This document shows, one piece after another, positions 7,958-17,848 of a DNA stretch of 64,000 nt; the stretch's first letter is position 1; each line of letters opens with the position of its first letter. The stretch is taken from contig BGKB01000022.1 in assembly GCA_003116975.1 (NCBI GenBank), positions 124,001-188,000 of the forward strand, given 5' to 3'. Origin of the DNA: Aurantiochytrium sp. KH105 (taxonomy: Eukaryota; Sar; Bigyra; Thraustochytrida; Thraustochytriidae). A program made the position numbers and the translations under genes. The notes beneath the pieces were generated by a model. That model saw only the letters and a list, made by a program, of their open reading frames with translations. It was not told where the DNA came from and made no database searches.

Positions 7958-10327
7958 ATGATCGCGGACGCGGAGCGCGCGCGCGGGGGCGGCTTCGCGG
8001 CGGTGCGGGAGCTGGTGCGCGGCGCCTGCGGGTGTCTGGCGGCGGCTGGCGGCGCAGGGGTGGAGCACGAGAGCGTGGGGCGCGCCATTCTGGACAGCGC
8101 GCGCGCGAGCCTGAGCGAGGGCGACGACGGCGCTGCCGCGGGCGCGCTCCTGGACAAGGTCGATGACTCCCGCATTGCCTTCTTCGTCGGCGCAGGGGCA
8201 TCGGTGGACTCGGGCCTGCCGAACTTTCGGCAGTTCTCAAGCCACATGGTGCGCGAGTCGCTCGGCAAGGGGACCATCACAGAGCGCGAGATCGACGTGC
8301 TCGTGAGCGAGCTGCGACCCGAGGTGCTCCTGCAGACCATGCACGAGACGTACGGGGACAAAATCTTTGAATTTTACGAATGGTTCGACGACGCCAAGCC
8401 TTCCACCAACCACTTTGGACTCGCCCAAGCGATCCACGAAGGTAACCTTGTGCTCACCACGAATATTGACACGCTCATCGAGGAGGCGTACGAGGAGCTC
8501 TACGGTGAGCGTGACTTTCCCTTGATTGTCTCAGAGGCGGACTTCAAGCGATTCTCGGCGGGCTCATCGCGGTGGCGGCGTCGGCGCCGGGGTGCTCTGC
8601 TCAAATTCCACGGCACCGTGGACAAGTCGGCCGCCGGGTCTGCCCGGTACGAAACGGTGCGCTTCTTGCTGAACCAAGTCGGCGAGGGCGTGTCGCCGTC
8701 CATGCACAAAGTCCTGAGCGACGTGGTCCGCAACTTTGATATGATCTTTTTGGGGTACTCGGGCTGCGACAACTTTTCGGTACAGCCCGTCATGTGCTCC
8801 ACAACAACGGACAAGCACGCCCTGTGGTTCTGGTACGAATCGAACGAAAAGATGGTCATAGAAAGCGATTTGAGCGTATTTGAGGAAGAACTGGAAAAGG
8901 TCGGTCTCCAGGTTGCCAGCGGCGCGTCCTTTGCGGACATTCCGCGGGGTCTGGAGATTCTTTCCACGTGCGAGATTCTCGTGCAGCGGGCAAACTCGGT
9001 GCGCCTGCGTGGCAACACATCCACCGTGATGACGCGCGCATTGCCGGGAAACACCCTTGTACGCGATGCATTGGCCGTGGGGCCGGTCCCGTCATGGACG
9101 ACGCAAGTCTCGCGCGCGGACGCGTCATTCTGCGCTGCGGGCCTTTTTGCTGCAGCGAACCAGATTGATCGGGCCATCGGACTCTTGGAGGACGCGCTGC
9201 GTTATCTCGACAATGCTGGCAATACGGCAGGCCGCGCAAGCGCGTTGCACAAGCTGGGGAACCTTGTGATGCTCTCCAGTACGGCAGCAAGCAATGAGAA
9301 GGCGATGGCCTTTTTGCGTGACGCCTCTGACCTCTACGAGGAGTTGGGCGACGACGCAGAACTGGCCAACGCTCAGCTGGATCTTGCCAACGTCTTGCGT
9401 CGTGCGCGCGATTTCGACGAGACTCTCGCAATCTTGGACACCATTGTCATCCCCGAGGCGTCGAATGCGGGTAGCGTCATTGTTGCCAAGACGCAAGCCC
9501 GCATTGCCATGACGAGAGGTCTCGTTTTGGGCCTCGGGCGACCTGGCGGTAAAGCTCCGGATGAGACTACTATCGCAGGCGCAATCAGTAGCCTTTCTGA
9601 AGCTGCAGATCTCGCCAAGAAAGCAGGCCTCGTGTCTCTCCATGCAAGCGCACTCAACGCGAGGGGCCTCGTCAAGTACAACACGGCGGGAGATTCGACG
9701 CGTGCGCTGATAGACGCAGCAAAGGATTTGAACGAGGCGTTCCGGCTCAATCAGCTCATTGGCAACGCCCGGGCGTGCTTTCAACAATTACGGAATCTCG
9801 GCTTGGTTCACGTCAAGCTTGGCCGGCTTGAAGAGTCCCCCACGCATTTGGACCAGGCCATTAGCGACTTCAAGGATGCGGAGCGTTTCCTTTTTAGACT
9901 CTCGCAGTCTCGGGTTGTGGGAGAGCTTCTCGAGGTTCGCTTTCGCCTTGGCGAGGCGCTCGTCGCCGCTCGGCGATTTCGTGAGGCCGAACCGGTGTTG
10001 TTGGACGTCCAAGCTCGTCGGATCGAGCTTGACGATTGGCACAACGAGGCCCGCACGTTAGAGCTTTTGCTCCAGATTCCTTCCGCCAAGGGTGCAGATA
10101 TCCTCGAGCGAGCGCATCGTGTCGAAGCAATCTACACCAATGTTCTTGGCGACGAGACAAAACGGGCTCGCTTCGAGAAGCAGCCCATCGTCGCAGTGAA
10201 TGCGCGTTCTATTATTGCCTCGGCCGCCAAAGCTGTCCAGTCTGTCGACGTGGCTGAAGATGACGACGATGTCGATGAGCTTTTGCAGAACCTCGGGGAT
10301 CTCCGTGAGCAGGTCCCGACAAAGTAA
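7958..10327 (+). CDS. SIR2-like NAD-binding domain fused to TPR repeats
   Basis: 789 residues. A SIR2-family Rossmann domain covers about 65-300. FFVGAGASVDSGLPNF (from about residue 74) is the nucleotide-binding GAGxS...GxPxF motif. TTNID (about 166) matches the TQNxD position, keeping the catalytic Asn. LKFHGTVD (about 214) carries the His of the HG motif, and FLGYSGCD (about 263) is the second NAD-site motif. The zinc-binding CxxC pairs of protein deacetylase sirtuins are not seen, so it resembles the SIR2_2-type domains of bacterial proteins that cleave NAD. Residues about 395-700 are helical tetratricopeptide-like repeats (e.g. GRASALHKLGNLVMLSS, ELANAQLDLANVLRRARDFD). The C terminus is acidic. 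Both catalytic residues are present, so enzymatic activity is likely. NAD hydrolysis rather than deacylation is inference from architecture. Confidence 0.8.
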   Translation: MIADAERARGGGFAAVRELVRGACGCLAAAGGAGVEHESVGRAILDSARASLSEGDDGAAAGALLDKVDDSRIAFFVGAGASVDSGLPNFRQFSSHMVRESLGKGTITEREIDVLVSELRPEVLLQTMHETYGDKIFEFYEWFDDAKPSTNHFGLAQAIHEGNLVLTTNIDTLIEEAYEELYGERDFPLIVSEADFKRFSAGSSRWRRRRRGALLKFHGTVDKSAAGSARYETVRFLLNQVGEGVSPSMHKVLSDVVRNFDMIFLGYSGCDNFSVQPVMCSTTTDKHALWFWYESNEKMVIESDLSVFEEELEKVGLQVASGASFADIPRGLEILSTCEILVQRANSVRLRGNTSTVMTRALPGNTLVRDALAVGPVPSWTTQVSRADASFCAAGLFAAANQIDRAIGLLEDALRYLDNAGNTAGRASALHKLGNLVMLSSTAASNEKAMAFLRDASDLYEELGDDAELANAQLDLANVLRRARDFDETLAILDTIVIPEASNAGSVIVAKTQARIAMTRGLVLGLGRPGGKAPDETTIAGAISSLSEAADLAKKAGLVSLHASALNARGLVKYNTAGDSTRALIDAAKDLNEAFRLNQLIGNARACFQQLRNLGLVHVKLGRLEESPTHLDQAISDFKDAERFLFRLSQSRVVGELLEVRFRLGEALVAARRFREAEPVLLDVQARRIELDDWHNEARTLELLLQIPSAKGADILERAHRVEAIYTNVLGDETKRARFEKQPIVAVNARSIIASAAKAVQSVDVAEDDDDVDELLQNLGDLREQVPTK

Positions 10328-10986
10328 ATAATGACGAAAAGGCTCGCAAAAATAGAAGGGACAAAAGAAAAGAAAAGAAAAGAAAAGAAAAGAAAAGAAA
10401 AGAAAAGAAAAGAAAAGAAAAGAAAAGAAAAGAAAAGAAAAAGAGTTTTGTTTGTTATGTTTTGTTTTGTTTTGTTTTGTTTTGTTTTGTCACGGTTTGG
10501 TTTTGTTTTGTTTTGCTGTTCTGTTTTTGTTTTGCTGTTCTGTTTTTTTAGGAGACAAAGAACTCTTTATAAGCAAAGCTTTGAGAAGGAAAAACAGCAT
10601 GTTGATCTCCTTTCTATTGCCGTCGTCGTCTTCGGCATCTTTGTCGTCGTCTTCGTCTTCGTGTTCCTCTTAGATTCCTCCAGCCAGCAAACAGGGGTTG
10701 GCCGGGCTAGCAACGACAAGAGCTCGCTGTTCATGCAGCCCAGGGAACCCGCAAGCTTACCGGTTACGACTAGGGCCCAGGCTAGAAGTAGACAAGTAGT
10801 ACTTCCCGTGCGTGCCGGAGCCAGCTGCTGGGAGGGAGGCCAAGCAAGGTGCGTGGCAAGAGCAGACCTCGAAGCCCAAACTCTGGCGAGAGGGGGCGAC
10901 GCCGCCCGGGAAAGACTTTGCGCGGCAAGGCAGAGCGGCCTGGCCGCTTTGTGAGGAAAGTCTGGGCGTGGACGACAGCGGAGAAG
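10328..10986. other. Intergenic region between SIR2-TPR and lipase genes
   Basis: Tandem (+/+) gene spacing of 660 bp. It holds the AAAAG/TTTTG repeat block near the 3' end of the SIR2 gene, then GC-rich sequence that probably includes the promoter and 5' UTR of the lipase gene. The lipase frame stays open into this region but has no ATG there. Confidence 0.5.
10363..10547. repeat. (AAAAG)n tract followed by (TTTTG)n tract
   Basis: Positions 10363-10441 are about 16 near-perfect copies of the pentamer AAAAG. After a 15-20 bp break, 10459-10547 hold TTTTG pentamers with some interruptions. The strand is purine-only first and pyrimidine-rich with G next. The two units are not reverse complements, so this is not a simple inverted repeat. 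Confidence 0.9.
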
Positions 10987-13401
10987 ATGCCCAAGATGGA
11001 GGTCCTCGGGCTGAAGCTCAACGTCGCGAGCGATGACATGTTCGTGCCGGCACTCTTTGGGCTCGGCAAGAGCGTCGCTGGCTTTGTAGCAAGCATCGTT
11101 GCTGGCCTCGTGTTGAGTCAAGGCGCTCTGATCGACGCTTCTGAAGAATGTCTCAAACCTGCAACGCCAGCCGAAAAATCTGGTGCGGCGGCGGCTTGGG
11201 TTCTGATGGTTCTGTTCATCTTCTGCTTTGCGACGTTTGCTGCCATCTTTCGCGTGAGCGCGCAGGGCACGCCATGCGAGCCGGAGCAGCGCAAGGCAAT
11301 GCCAAACCTTATTGTGGCCATGGCGCTCCTGTACGTTGCAGAAATCGCTCTTGGTGTGTGGGCCTCTCTCCTCGCGTCTTCGTGGCCTCATGACGAGGAT
11401 GACGAGGCCTGCGGCGAAATGCTCGAGCAAAAGCTCGTGGCTGTCGGCGTGGGGGCCGCCTTTATTTGGCTGGATGTCGTCTTCTTCTTTATCTGGTCAT
11501 ATCTTTTCCAGCACCGGTATAGTCCCAGACGTGCAGACCGTTTACAGCTTGATGATGTCGACCGATCTGAAGTGGAGTGGGAGTACTGCTTTCGTTTTTG
11601 GTGTGGCATTTTGCGATACACAACGTGCAATTTATTTGGCTTTGTGACTGGTGGCGAGGATGCAAATGAAACGTATCAATGTGTGGCCAGCGTCTTCAAT
11701 TCGTGGTTCAAAGGGACAGGTCTGTCCGTGACTGATTTGCTGGCGGCAATGATCCTCATTCGCGCGGATCAAAAGGCAGTCCAGGCTGGCGTTTTGCGAT
11801 TCTCGCGATTCGAGAGTCCGGATTCCGAATTTGTTCCCGGGGCCAAATCACGCAAGAAGAAGTTTGGCGTCGTAGAATCCTCTGTGCGCTCCATGACGGC
11901 GGCGGCGGCGGCGGCGGCGGCCACGTCGGCCAAGGTAGACGCAATCGACGAGGCAGTTCCTGACGCCCGCGATAGAACCAGGAAAGAGGGTGACGATGAC
12001 GATGACGACGAGGAGAGGGAAGACGTGGAAGCGGGAATGCGCCGTCTCGTTGACCCGGACCCTGTGGAGACGGACGGTCCGCCCAGTGAAGAGGCATTCA
12101 AACAATTCAGCAAGCACTACGAGTTTATTCCCTACATGATTGCACTCTACGGCTGGAAGCTTGTCTTGTACTCTTCAACGGTGCGGCTGAGGCCCCTGAC
12201 GGGCATTTCCAAGGTATTAAAACTGCCGGGTCTGCGCAAGCAGGCGACCGTGCGTGGCGACGGCGATAATTGCTGCGGATGTGCCGCCCAGGCTTTACTG
12301 GGCGAAACAGCGCTTGATCCGGAAAGTGTTATTTACGCCACCTTTTCCAGTGTGGCTATTCGGCGCGAAAGCAGTGTGCAGATCCCTCATGCAGTCATGG
12401 TTGACCATGAAAAGCGCGCAGTTGTGGTTGCGATGCGCGGGACGCTCTCGCTGCAGGATCTCATGACCGACGCGATGCTAGAGCCTGCCTCGCTCGGGCC
12501 GGCTGGTAATTGTTGGGGGTTTGACGGATCTCGGCACCATGCTCACGAGGGCATGCTCAAGGTGGCCATGCGAATTCGCGGCACCCTCGAACGGAACCAA
12601 GTTCTGCATCGGCTATTGGGCGTGGCAAAGCGCACGTATCAACGCTCGTACATGATGCCGGAGAACCGCGCTGCCGTGGAGCCCGTTGTAGATATCGACT
12701 TGGATGCGCTTCCCGACTGCTCTGGATATGATCTCGTCGTCCTGGGCCATAGTCTTGGGGCAGGCGTGGCGTCGATCGTTACGCTGCTCCTGCGGCCGAC
12801 ATTTCCGCAAGCTCGGTGTCTTGCGTATGCGGGTCCGGGATGTGTCTTTGACTATGAGCTCGCGGAAGCGTCGCAGGAATGGTGTACGAACCTTTTCCTC
12901 GGCAGCGATATTGTGCCACGACTGAGCTGGGAGGCGCTCATGGGCCTTCGTGAGCGTGTGTTTGACGTTCTGTATCGCGCCAAGGCGTCCAAGGCGCGCA
13001 TTCTGCGAGGCGCTTTGGGTAATGCGAGTGCAGAAGCGCTCTTGTACGAGCCATTCGAGGTTCCGCAGACGCCGGGCCGCCTGGCGCTCAAGGCGCGCGC
13101 CGAGGAAATGAGTCAACGACAGCGGACGCAGCGGGCCGACCAGATTCCCATGTACGCGCCAGGCGTGCTAATTCATCTGGCCAAGGTGGAAACAGTGTTG
13201 CACCGTGGCTTTTTCACCCGGCGGAAGCAGCGCATTTACGAGCCGCATTGGGTGCTGGATCGCCGGGCTCTTGGAGACCCGCTCATTTCAACGCGGTCTC
13301 TTCTTGATCACTTTCCTGACCTCATTCCCGAGGCATGTGCGCAGATCCTCGAGCGCCATGGTCGTGACAGCAGCGAAGGTGCGGTCGCCCCTGAGATATA
13401 A
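10987..13401 (+). CDS. Diacylglycerol lipase-like membrane lipase (class 3 / DAGL family)
   Basis: 804 residues. The N-terminal quarter has four hydrophobic segments (about 23-43, 65-85, 100-125, 150-175), as in sn-1-specific diacylglycerol lipases. A variable linker holds a poly-Ala run and an acidic run. The alpha/beta-hydrolase lipase domain follows: VVVAMRGTLSLQDLMTD, then LGHSLGAGVAS with the nucleophile Ser at about 589, Asp at about 641 (GSDIVPRLS), and His at about 730 in PGVLIHLAK, which corresponds to the catalytic His of the DAGL motif. The C terminus has DHFPDLIP, like the DHxPD ending of DAGL catalytic domains. The family releases 2-monoacylglycerol from diacylglycerol at membranes. 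The start at 10987 is the first ATG in frame. Substrate is inferred. Confidence 0.85.
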   Translation: MPKMEVLGLKLNVASDDMFVPALFGLGKSVAGFVASIVAGLVLSQGALIDASEECLKPATPAEKSGAAAAWVLMVLFIFCFATFAAIFRVSAQGTPCEPEQRKAMPNLIVAMALLYVAEIALGVWASLLASSWPHDEDDEACGEMLEQKLVAVGVGAAFIWLDVVFFFIWSYLFQHRYSPRRADRLQLDDVDRSEVEWEYCFRFWCGILRYTTCNLFGFVTGGEDANETYQCVASVFNSWFKGTGLSVTDLLAAMILIRADQKAVQAGVLRFSRFESPDSEFVPGAKSRKKKFGVVESSVRSMTAAAAAAAATSAKVDAIDEAVPDARDRTRKEGDDDDDDEEREDVEAGMRRLVDPDPVETDGPPSEEAFKQFSKHYEFIPYMIALYGWKLVLYSSTVRLRPLTGISKVLKLPGLRKQATVRGDGDNCCGCAAQALLGETALDPESVIYATFSSVAIRRESSVQIPHAVMVDHEKRAVVVAMRGTLSLQDLMTDAMLEPASLGPAGNCWGFDGSRHHAHEGMLKVAMRIRGTLERNQVLHRLLGVAKRTYQRSYMMPENRAAVEPVVDIDLDALPDCSGYDLVVLGHSLGAGVASIVTLLLRPTFPQARCLAYAGPGCVFDYELAEASQEWCTNLFLGSDIVPRLSWEALMGLRERVFDVLYRAKASKARILRGALGNASAEALLYEPFEVPQTPGRLALKARAEEMSQRQRTQRADQIPMYAPGVLIHLAKVETVLHRGFFTRRKQRIYEPHWVLDRRALGDPLISTRSLLDHFPDLIPEACAQILERHGRDSSEGAVAPEI

Positions 13402-15387
13402 TAAGAATAATAATGATGATATTGTTTCAACATCGAACCATTCATTGGTCGTTTGTCCTTCGCGACGGCCAGGCTGGCAACTTGTCAAGTAATTACTAGA
13501 GTCGCAATCGATCTCGGACTTGGCTTCTTTGCATCTTATCGATCTCATTCTCCTTCTCATCGTTAGGCAAGGTCGTGAACGGCCTCAAGACTCACAAATC
13601 TTACGCGCCGACCTAATTACAGTAGCTCCCCGAACTCACTTCTCGCGCTCGTGGTTCCACTGCGGCGCGTCCGAGCAGGCGAGCAGGAAGGCTATCTGTA
13701 CCCCTCGCGGCGGTTTTGTGCATTTGCGCCCCGCGGCTCTGTGAGACTTTTGCGGGTCTTCTCACTCGCGCCTGGTCTACGGCCCGCGGCTTTGTCAACC
13801 TCGCAGCTCTATGAGACTTTTCGTCCTCTTCTCACTCCTGTCTTTGTTACCTCTTCGTTTTCAGTCATGCCGCCACAAGCGTGTGCGAGAGCGCGTGAGC
13901 GCGTGTGTATGCGGCAGCGGCGGTGACGAGGCGGCGGAGTAGTAGTAGGAGGAGGCCGAGCAGGCGAGGAGGCGGCGCTTGCTTCGATCGAGCGCGCGAG
14001 GTTTCGTAGCGAACCACGGTGATGCTTGGCAGGCTCGCGCGGAGGTCGCGCGAAAGATCGAGAGGGGAAGAACGTACACAGCGCGGACTGCCCAAGCGGG
14101 GAACGTCAGCGTTGAGCGCTCGCAGCCGCAGCGCGCGCAGTGTTGGAGTAATTATCTTAGAAGAATAAGCCGCACGTACTCCACGAAAGAATGTACATCG
14201 CTGATGTGGCCGTGGCTGATCGGATGACAGAGCTTCGCGGGCAGCTCGCAAGCATCCACTTGTAGTATACGTAGTACTTACATCCAAACCTGAAGTAGGC
14301 CTACTATTGTGTCCCTTTCCATGCATTGCTTTTTTTGCAGTGCACTTGCAAAACAGAAGGTCCATCAAAGTGCCCGCGAAGAAACGTCCCTCGCCTCTGC
14401 CGCCTCCTCCCACCCTTCTTGATTGGTCTGCGCTCGCTGCAGCCGGCTGAACCTGCATTCTGTGCCGTCCGCGAGCGCCGGCCACGATCGCCTCGGGCTG
14501 TTGAACTTCTTGAGGCCAAAAGAATGGAATGGACGATGCGACGGAAGCTGTCGCCGCCATGCGGGTGGTCTCGCTGAGAGTTATGTTCTCGCAAGAACGA
14601 CGGTTTGCTGCGGCTTCGGCAGCAAAAGCGAGGAGGCACAAAAGCGGCGCCGCGGCGAAAGAGGCTGAGGCGGCGCGAGTCCCACTTGGGCTGCGGCGCG
14701 CAAGTGTGCCTTGGCGGCGGGCGCAAGTGGGGAAAGGGCCGCGCAAGTGAAGTATGGCGGTCCCCGGCGAATCAACTTTGGCCGGCGGGGATGCCGCTCC
14801 AAAACCAAAACGGAGCAAGAAGAAAACACCAAACCAGGTCAGCCACGCCAGGCCGCAGCAAAGCAAAGCAAGCAACCGACCAGGACAAACCCCGAAAGCT
14901 TCGACCCGCTCGCACGCAAGCACCAAGGCCGCTCCAGACAGCAGCAGAGCACCATGTCGCGCTCGCAGGTTATCCCCGGTACGTTCGTTGCGCGAGACTC
15001 TGGCCAGGCAGGGCCGGAGCCGGTTGCGAATCGTGAGATGCAGAGACCGTGCCCGCCCGGTCCAAGCAAGGAAAAGTCCTACTCCGCCGAGGCCGCGAAG
15101 GCGGAGAGGGACGGCGACGAGGAGGACGCGGGCGGGAGGGAGGGAGGGAGCGAGGAGGAGGGCTGGCTCGACAAGGTTGCCTGCGTTGTGCTCCGAGCGA
15201 AGAGCATGCATGCATGGAGGGAGGGACGGGCGGGCAAAAGGCTGTGAGGCCAAGGACGCACCGATGAACTGTAAAAACTGACTGACCCGCAAAAATGCTT
15301 TATTCTTATTGATGTGATGGTATTGGGACGCCTCTCTCGAACTCGTGTCGAATCCAATGCGCGTTGGCCCAACCGTCTCTGCGCTTC
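13402..15387. other. 2 kb intergenic region between lipase and aminotransferase genes
   Basis: No gene I can support. The first 250 bp after the lipase stop are AT-rich (3' UTR type); the rest is GC-rich with purine-rich patches. Long frames on both strands are compositionally biased and show no domain. Near 14954 a well-placed ATG with a downstream GTACGT could be a first exon of the aminotransferase gene (see that entry). The last 130 bp before 15388 are unusually poor in AG dinucleotides. Confidence 0.5.
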
Positions 15388-16677
15388 ATGGCCCTGCATC
15401 GGGATGTTTGGCCCCGTTGGATGGACACAGAAACGCTGAGCGGAAAGCGCATCGTGAACCAGATCCGCGATGTTCTCGACAACGTCTCGATCCCCGCCGA
15501 GCAACCGAACAAGAAGATGATCCCGCTTTCGCTGGGTGATCCGACGACGTTTGGAAATTTGATGACAACCGACATCTTCATCAAGGCTCTGCAAAAGGCG
15601 GCGGCGTCGCCGGCAGCGCACGGGTACCAGCACACAACGGGAAGCAAGGCTGCCAAGGAGGCCGTCGCGAAGCGCTCTGCGGCAGCCACGGGACGCAAGG
15701 TGGAAGCTGCCGATGTCTTTCTCGCGAGCGGGTGCTCGGGAGCCCTGGACATTAGTCTTCAGGCGCTCGCCAGTCCCGGAGACAACATCCTGCTGCCGCA
15801 ACCCGGCTTCGCGCTCTACGAAACGCTGGCTCTTGCGCACGGCATCGAGGTCCGGCATTACCCGCTTCTCCCCCACAAGAAGTGGGAGATTGATGTTGAT
15901 GCGCTCGAGCAGCTCGTTGATGACAAGACGCGCGCCATCTTGGTGAATAACCCGTCCAACCCGTGCGGCAGCGTGTACTCGAAGGAGCACCTTTGCGATG
16001 TGCTTGCGGCGGCGGAACGTCTCAACCTTGCCGTGATTGCGGACGAGATTTATGGCAACCTGGTCTTTTCCGGCGAGACCTTTTACAGCATGGCCGAGCT
16101 GGCCAAGAATGTTCCAGTGCTTGAGGTGGGCGGCCTTGCCAAGGAGTTCCTCGTCCCTGGCTTGCGCGTGGGCTGGATCATCATGCATGATGTGGAGCTC
16201 GAGGATGGTCAGACAGCCCTGCAAAACGTGCGTCGGAGCGCCCTGAGGCTCACTCAGCTCACTTTGGGTGCCAACACGCTCGTGCAGGCGTGCATGCCGG
16301 ACATTCTCACACCCAAGGCCGGATCCCCGGAAGAGCGTCAGTTGGCGCAGTTCAACGCAGATACGATCGCACAACTGGAGAGCAACGCCAAGTTTGTAAC
16401 CAAGCGCATCAACTCGATGCGTGGACTGCGCGCGACTACGCCGCAAGGCGCCATGTACACAATGGTGGAGATTGATCAATCGCAGATTGCAATGGATGAT
16501 GTCAAGTTCACGCAGCAGCTTGTCGACGAGGAGCTGGTCTTTGTGCTCCCTGGATCCTGCTTTGGCATGGCCAACTTTGTACGCATCGTCTATTGCGCTC
16601 CGGAGGAGGTCCTTGCCGAGGCCTGCGACCGCATCGAGGCTTTTCTCAAGCGACTTTCCACTGCCGTTGGCAACTGA
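15388..16677 (+). CDS. Tyrosine aminotransferase (class I PLP aminotransferase)
   Basis: 429 residues from the first ATG. It catalyses transfer of the amino group from tyrosine (or related aromatic amino acids) to 2-oxoglutarate, giving 4-hydroxyphenylpyruvate and glutamate. Signatures of the TAT/nicotianamine aminotransferase branch are clear: IPLSLGDPTTFGNL, NNPSNPCGSVYS (Asn and Pro near PLP), ADEIYGNLVF (Asp and Tyr contacting PLP), and GGLAKEFLVPGLRVGW with the Schiff-base Lys at about 252. Length is that of the family. An alternative 5' structure is possible: ATG at 14954, donor GTACGT at 14979, branch-like CTGAC near 15282, acceptor CACAG ending at 15430, which keeps frame. No TTA, CTA or TCA codons occur, so an open frame covers the antisense strand. 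The gene converges on the GOGAT small subunit. Confidence 0.9.
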   Translation: MALHRDVWPRWMDTETLSGKRIVNQIRDVLDNVSIPAEQPNKKMIPLSLGDPTTFGNLMTTDIFIKALQKAAASPAAHGYQHTTGSKAAKEAVAKRSAAATGRKVEAADVFLASGCSGALDISLQALASPGDNILLPQPGFALYETLALAHGIEVRHYPLLPHKKWEIDVDALEQLVDDKTRAILVNNPSNPCGSVYSKEHLCDVLAAAERLNLAVIADEIYGNLVFSGETFYSMAELAKNVPVLEVGGLAKEFLVPGLRVGWIIMHDVELEDGQTALQNVRRSALRLTQLTLGANTLVQACMPDILTPKAGSPEERQLAQFNADTIAQLESNAKFVTKRINSMRGLRATTPQGAMYTMVEIDQSQIAMDDVKFTQQLVDEELVFVLPGSCFGMANFVRIVYCAPEEVLAEACDRIEAFLKRLSTAVGN

Positions 16678-17848
16678 GTCCCCTGGGTGTGAACGACTTT
16701 TCATTGTTGGCAACGAAATGATCTTGGCGGCGCAACAAAATTCCAAGATTGTTTCACCCCATGCTGACTGCTATAGCGCACATGCAGATTTCAGTCGTTA
16801 CACTAAACAAGCAACCCATCGTGTCCGAGTGTCCACAAACTTAGCTAGGCTAGACGTGACCGGGACTAATAATGTAGAATTCATGTTGATTGATGATAAT
16901 TCTTTGCTGCCTGCGAATCACTGATGCTGCAAGCGGCAAGGTGGACTCGCGACTCACTTTTCACTTTTTTCGCAGAGGGATTGGGGGAGGAGAGGAGGGG
17001 AAAGATTATGTGTCCCTCTGCGGCAAAGAGCCAATTGAGTGTGTGATCCCCAGCCCAACAGGTAGCCTACGGCTTGCCCTCGTTCATGAATGATTCCAAG
17101 TGTCAAGTCGGTCACGACCATTTGTTCGATCGTTTGGGTTGAGAATGACAAGAGTATAGACAAAGCTAAAAAAAAAAAAAAGACGCGACCGAATGATTGG
17201 AGAAATAGGAACGCTGACATAGGTTCATGATATTGACTTGACGAGACAGTAGCTGTCTCTTTGTGCTGTGCTTCTTCCAAAACGTACAAAGCGTCAATGC
17301 GCAGCAATAAATGACGTCATGTCAGATTGGGGTCACGGAGAAAGGAAGAAAGGAAAGGGCCGGGCATGCACGGTTGTAAATAGATTATTGCCGACGGACA
17401 GACACAGCGAGGCCATCTCCAGATGCCCTGGCTATGGTATGCGATCGCGTTGTGACGCAAGGGGGAAAAATGCATTGCTGAAACCAATGGACCAATTGCC
17501 TGACGGATTAATCGTCCAAGCACCTTTTCTTTTCCCCCTTCTTTCCAAAATGCGAGCATGATCATATTTCTCGAGGTGTTGCTTGGAAAGGACGATCGAT
17601 GAGAGGCGGCCGACGTAGTGCGTGCGTGTTGTGTAGTTCTTTTTTGGTCTTCTTCATCTCTCTTCTTTCTTTTTGCCCTTTTCATTATTGGCAACACAAA
17701 GACAGAAGTTACTACCAGAGCAACTCGGGCGCGGCGCGCAAAATTAACAAGGGCCACTCTGCGCGGCCGAGCAGAGGGGTCAGGGGCGGGCGGTCGGGCC
17801 ACTCCGTTGAGGGAAAGTCCGGCGCGGAATGCAGAGTCGGAGGCACCC
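16678..17848. other. Convergent intergenic region, aminotransferase / GOGAT small subunit
   Basis: 1.17 kb between two 3' ends. It is relatively AT-rich with a poly-A run near 17168-17181 and contains no conserved frame. It presumably holds both 3' UTRs and terminators. Confidence 0.5.

Noticed and set aside
10849-10986. N-terminal extension of the lipase beginning at a GTG
   Set aside because: No ATG; the Arg/Gly-rich translation is typical of GC-rich 5' UTR, and the ATG at 10987 directly precedes the membrane region.
13865-15292. 475-codon minus-strand frame in the lipase/aminotransferase spacer
   Set aside because: Compositionally biased (Leu/Arg/Ala), no recognisable domain, crosses a possible intron of the aminotransferase.
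15079-16746. 555-codon open frame antisense to the tyrosine aminotransferase
   Set aside because: Shadow of a strongly biased gene whose sense strand carries the PLP motifs.
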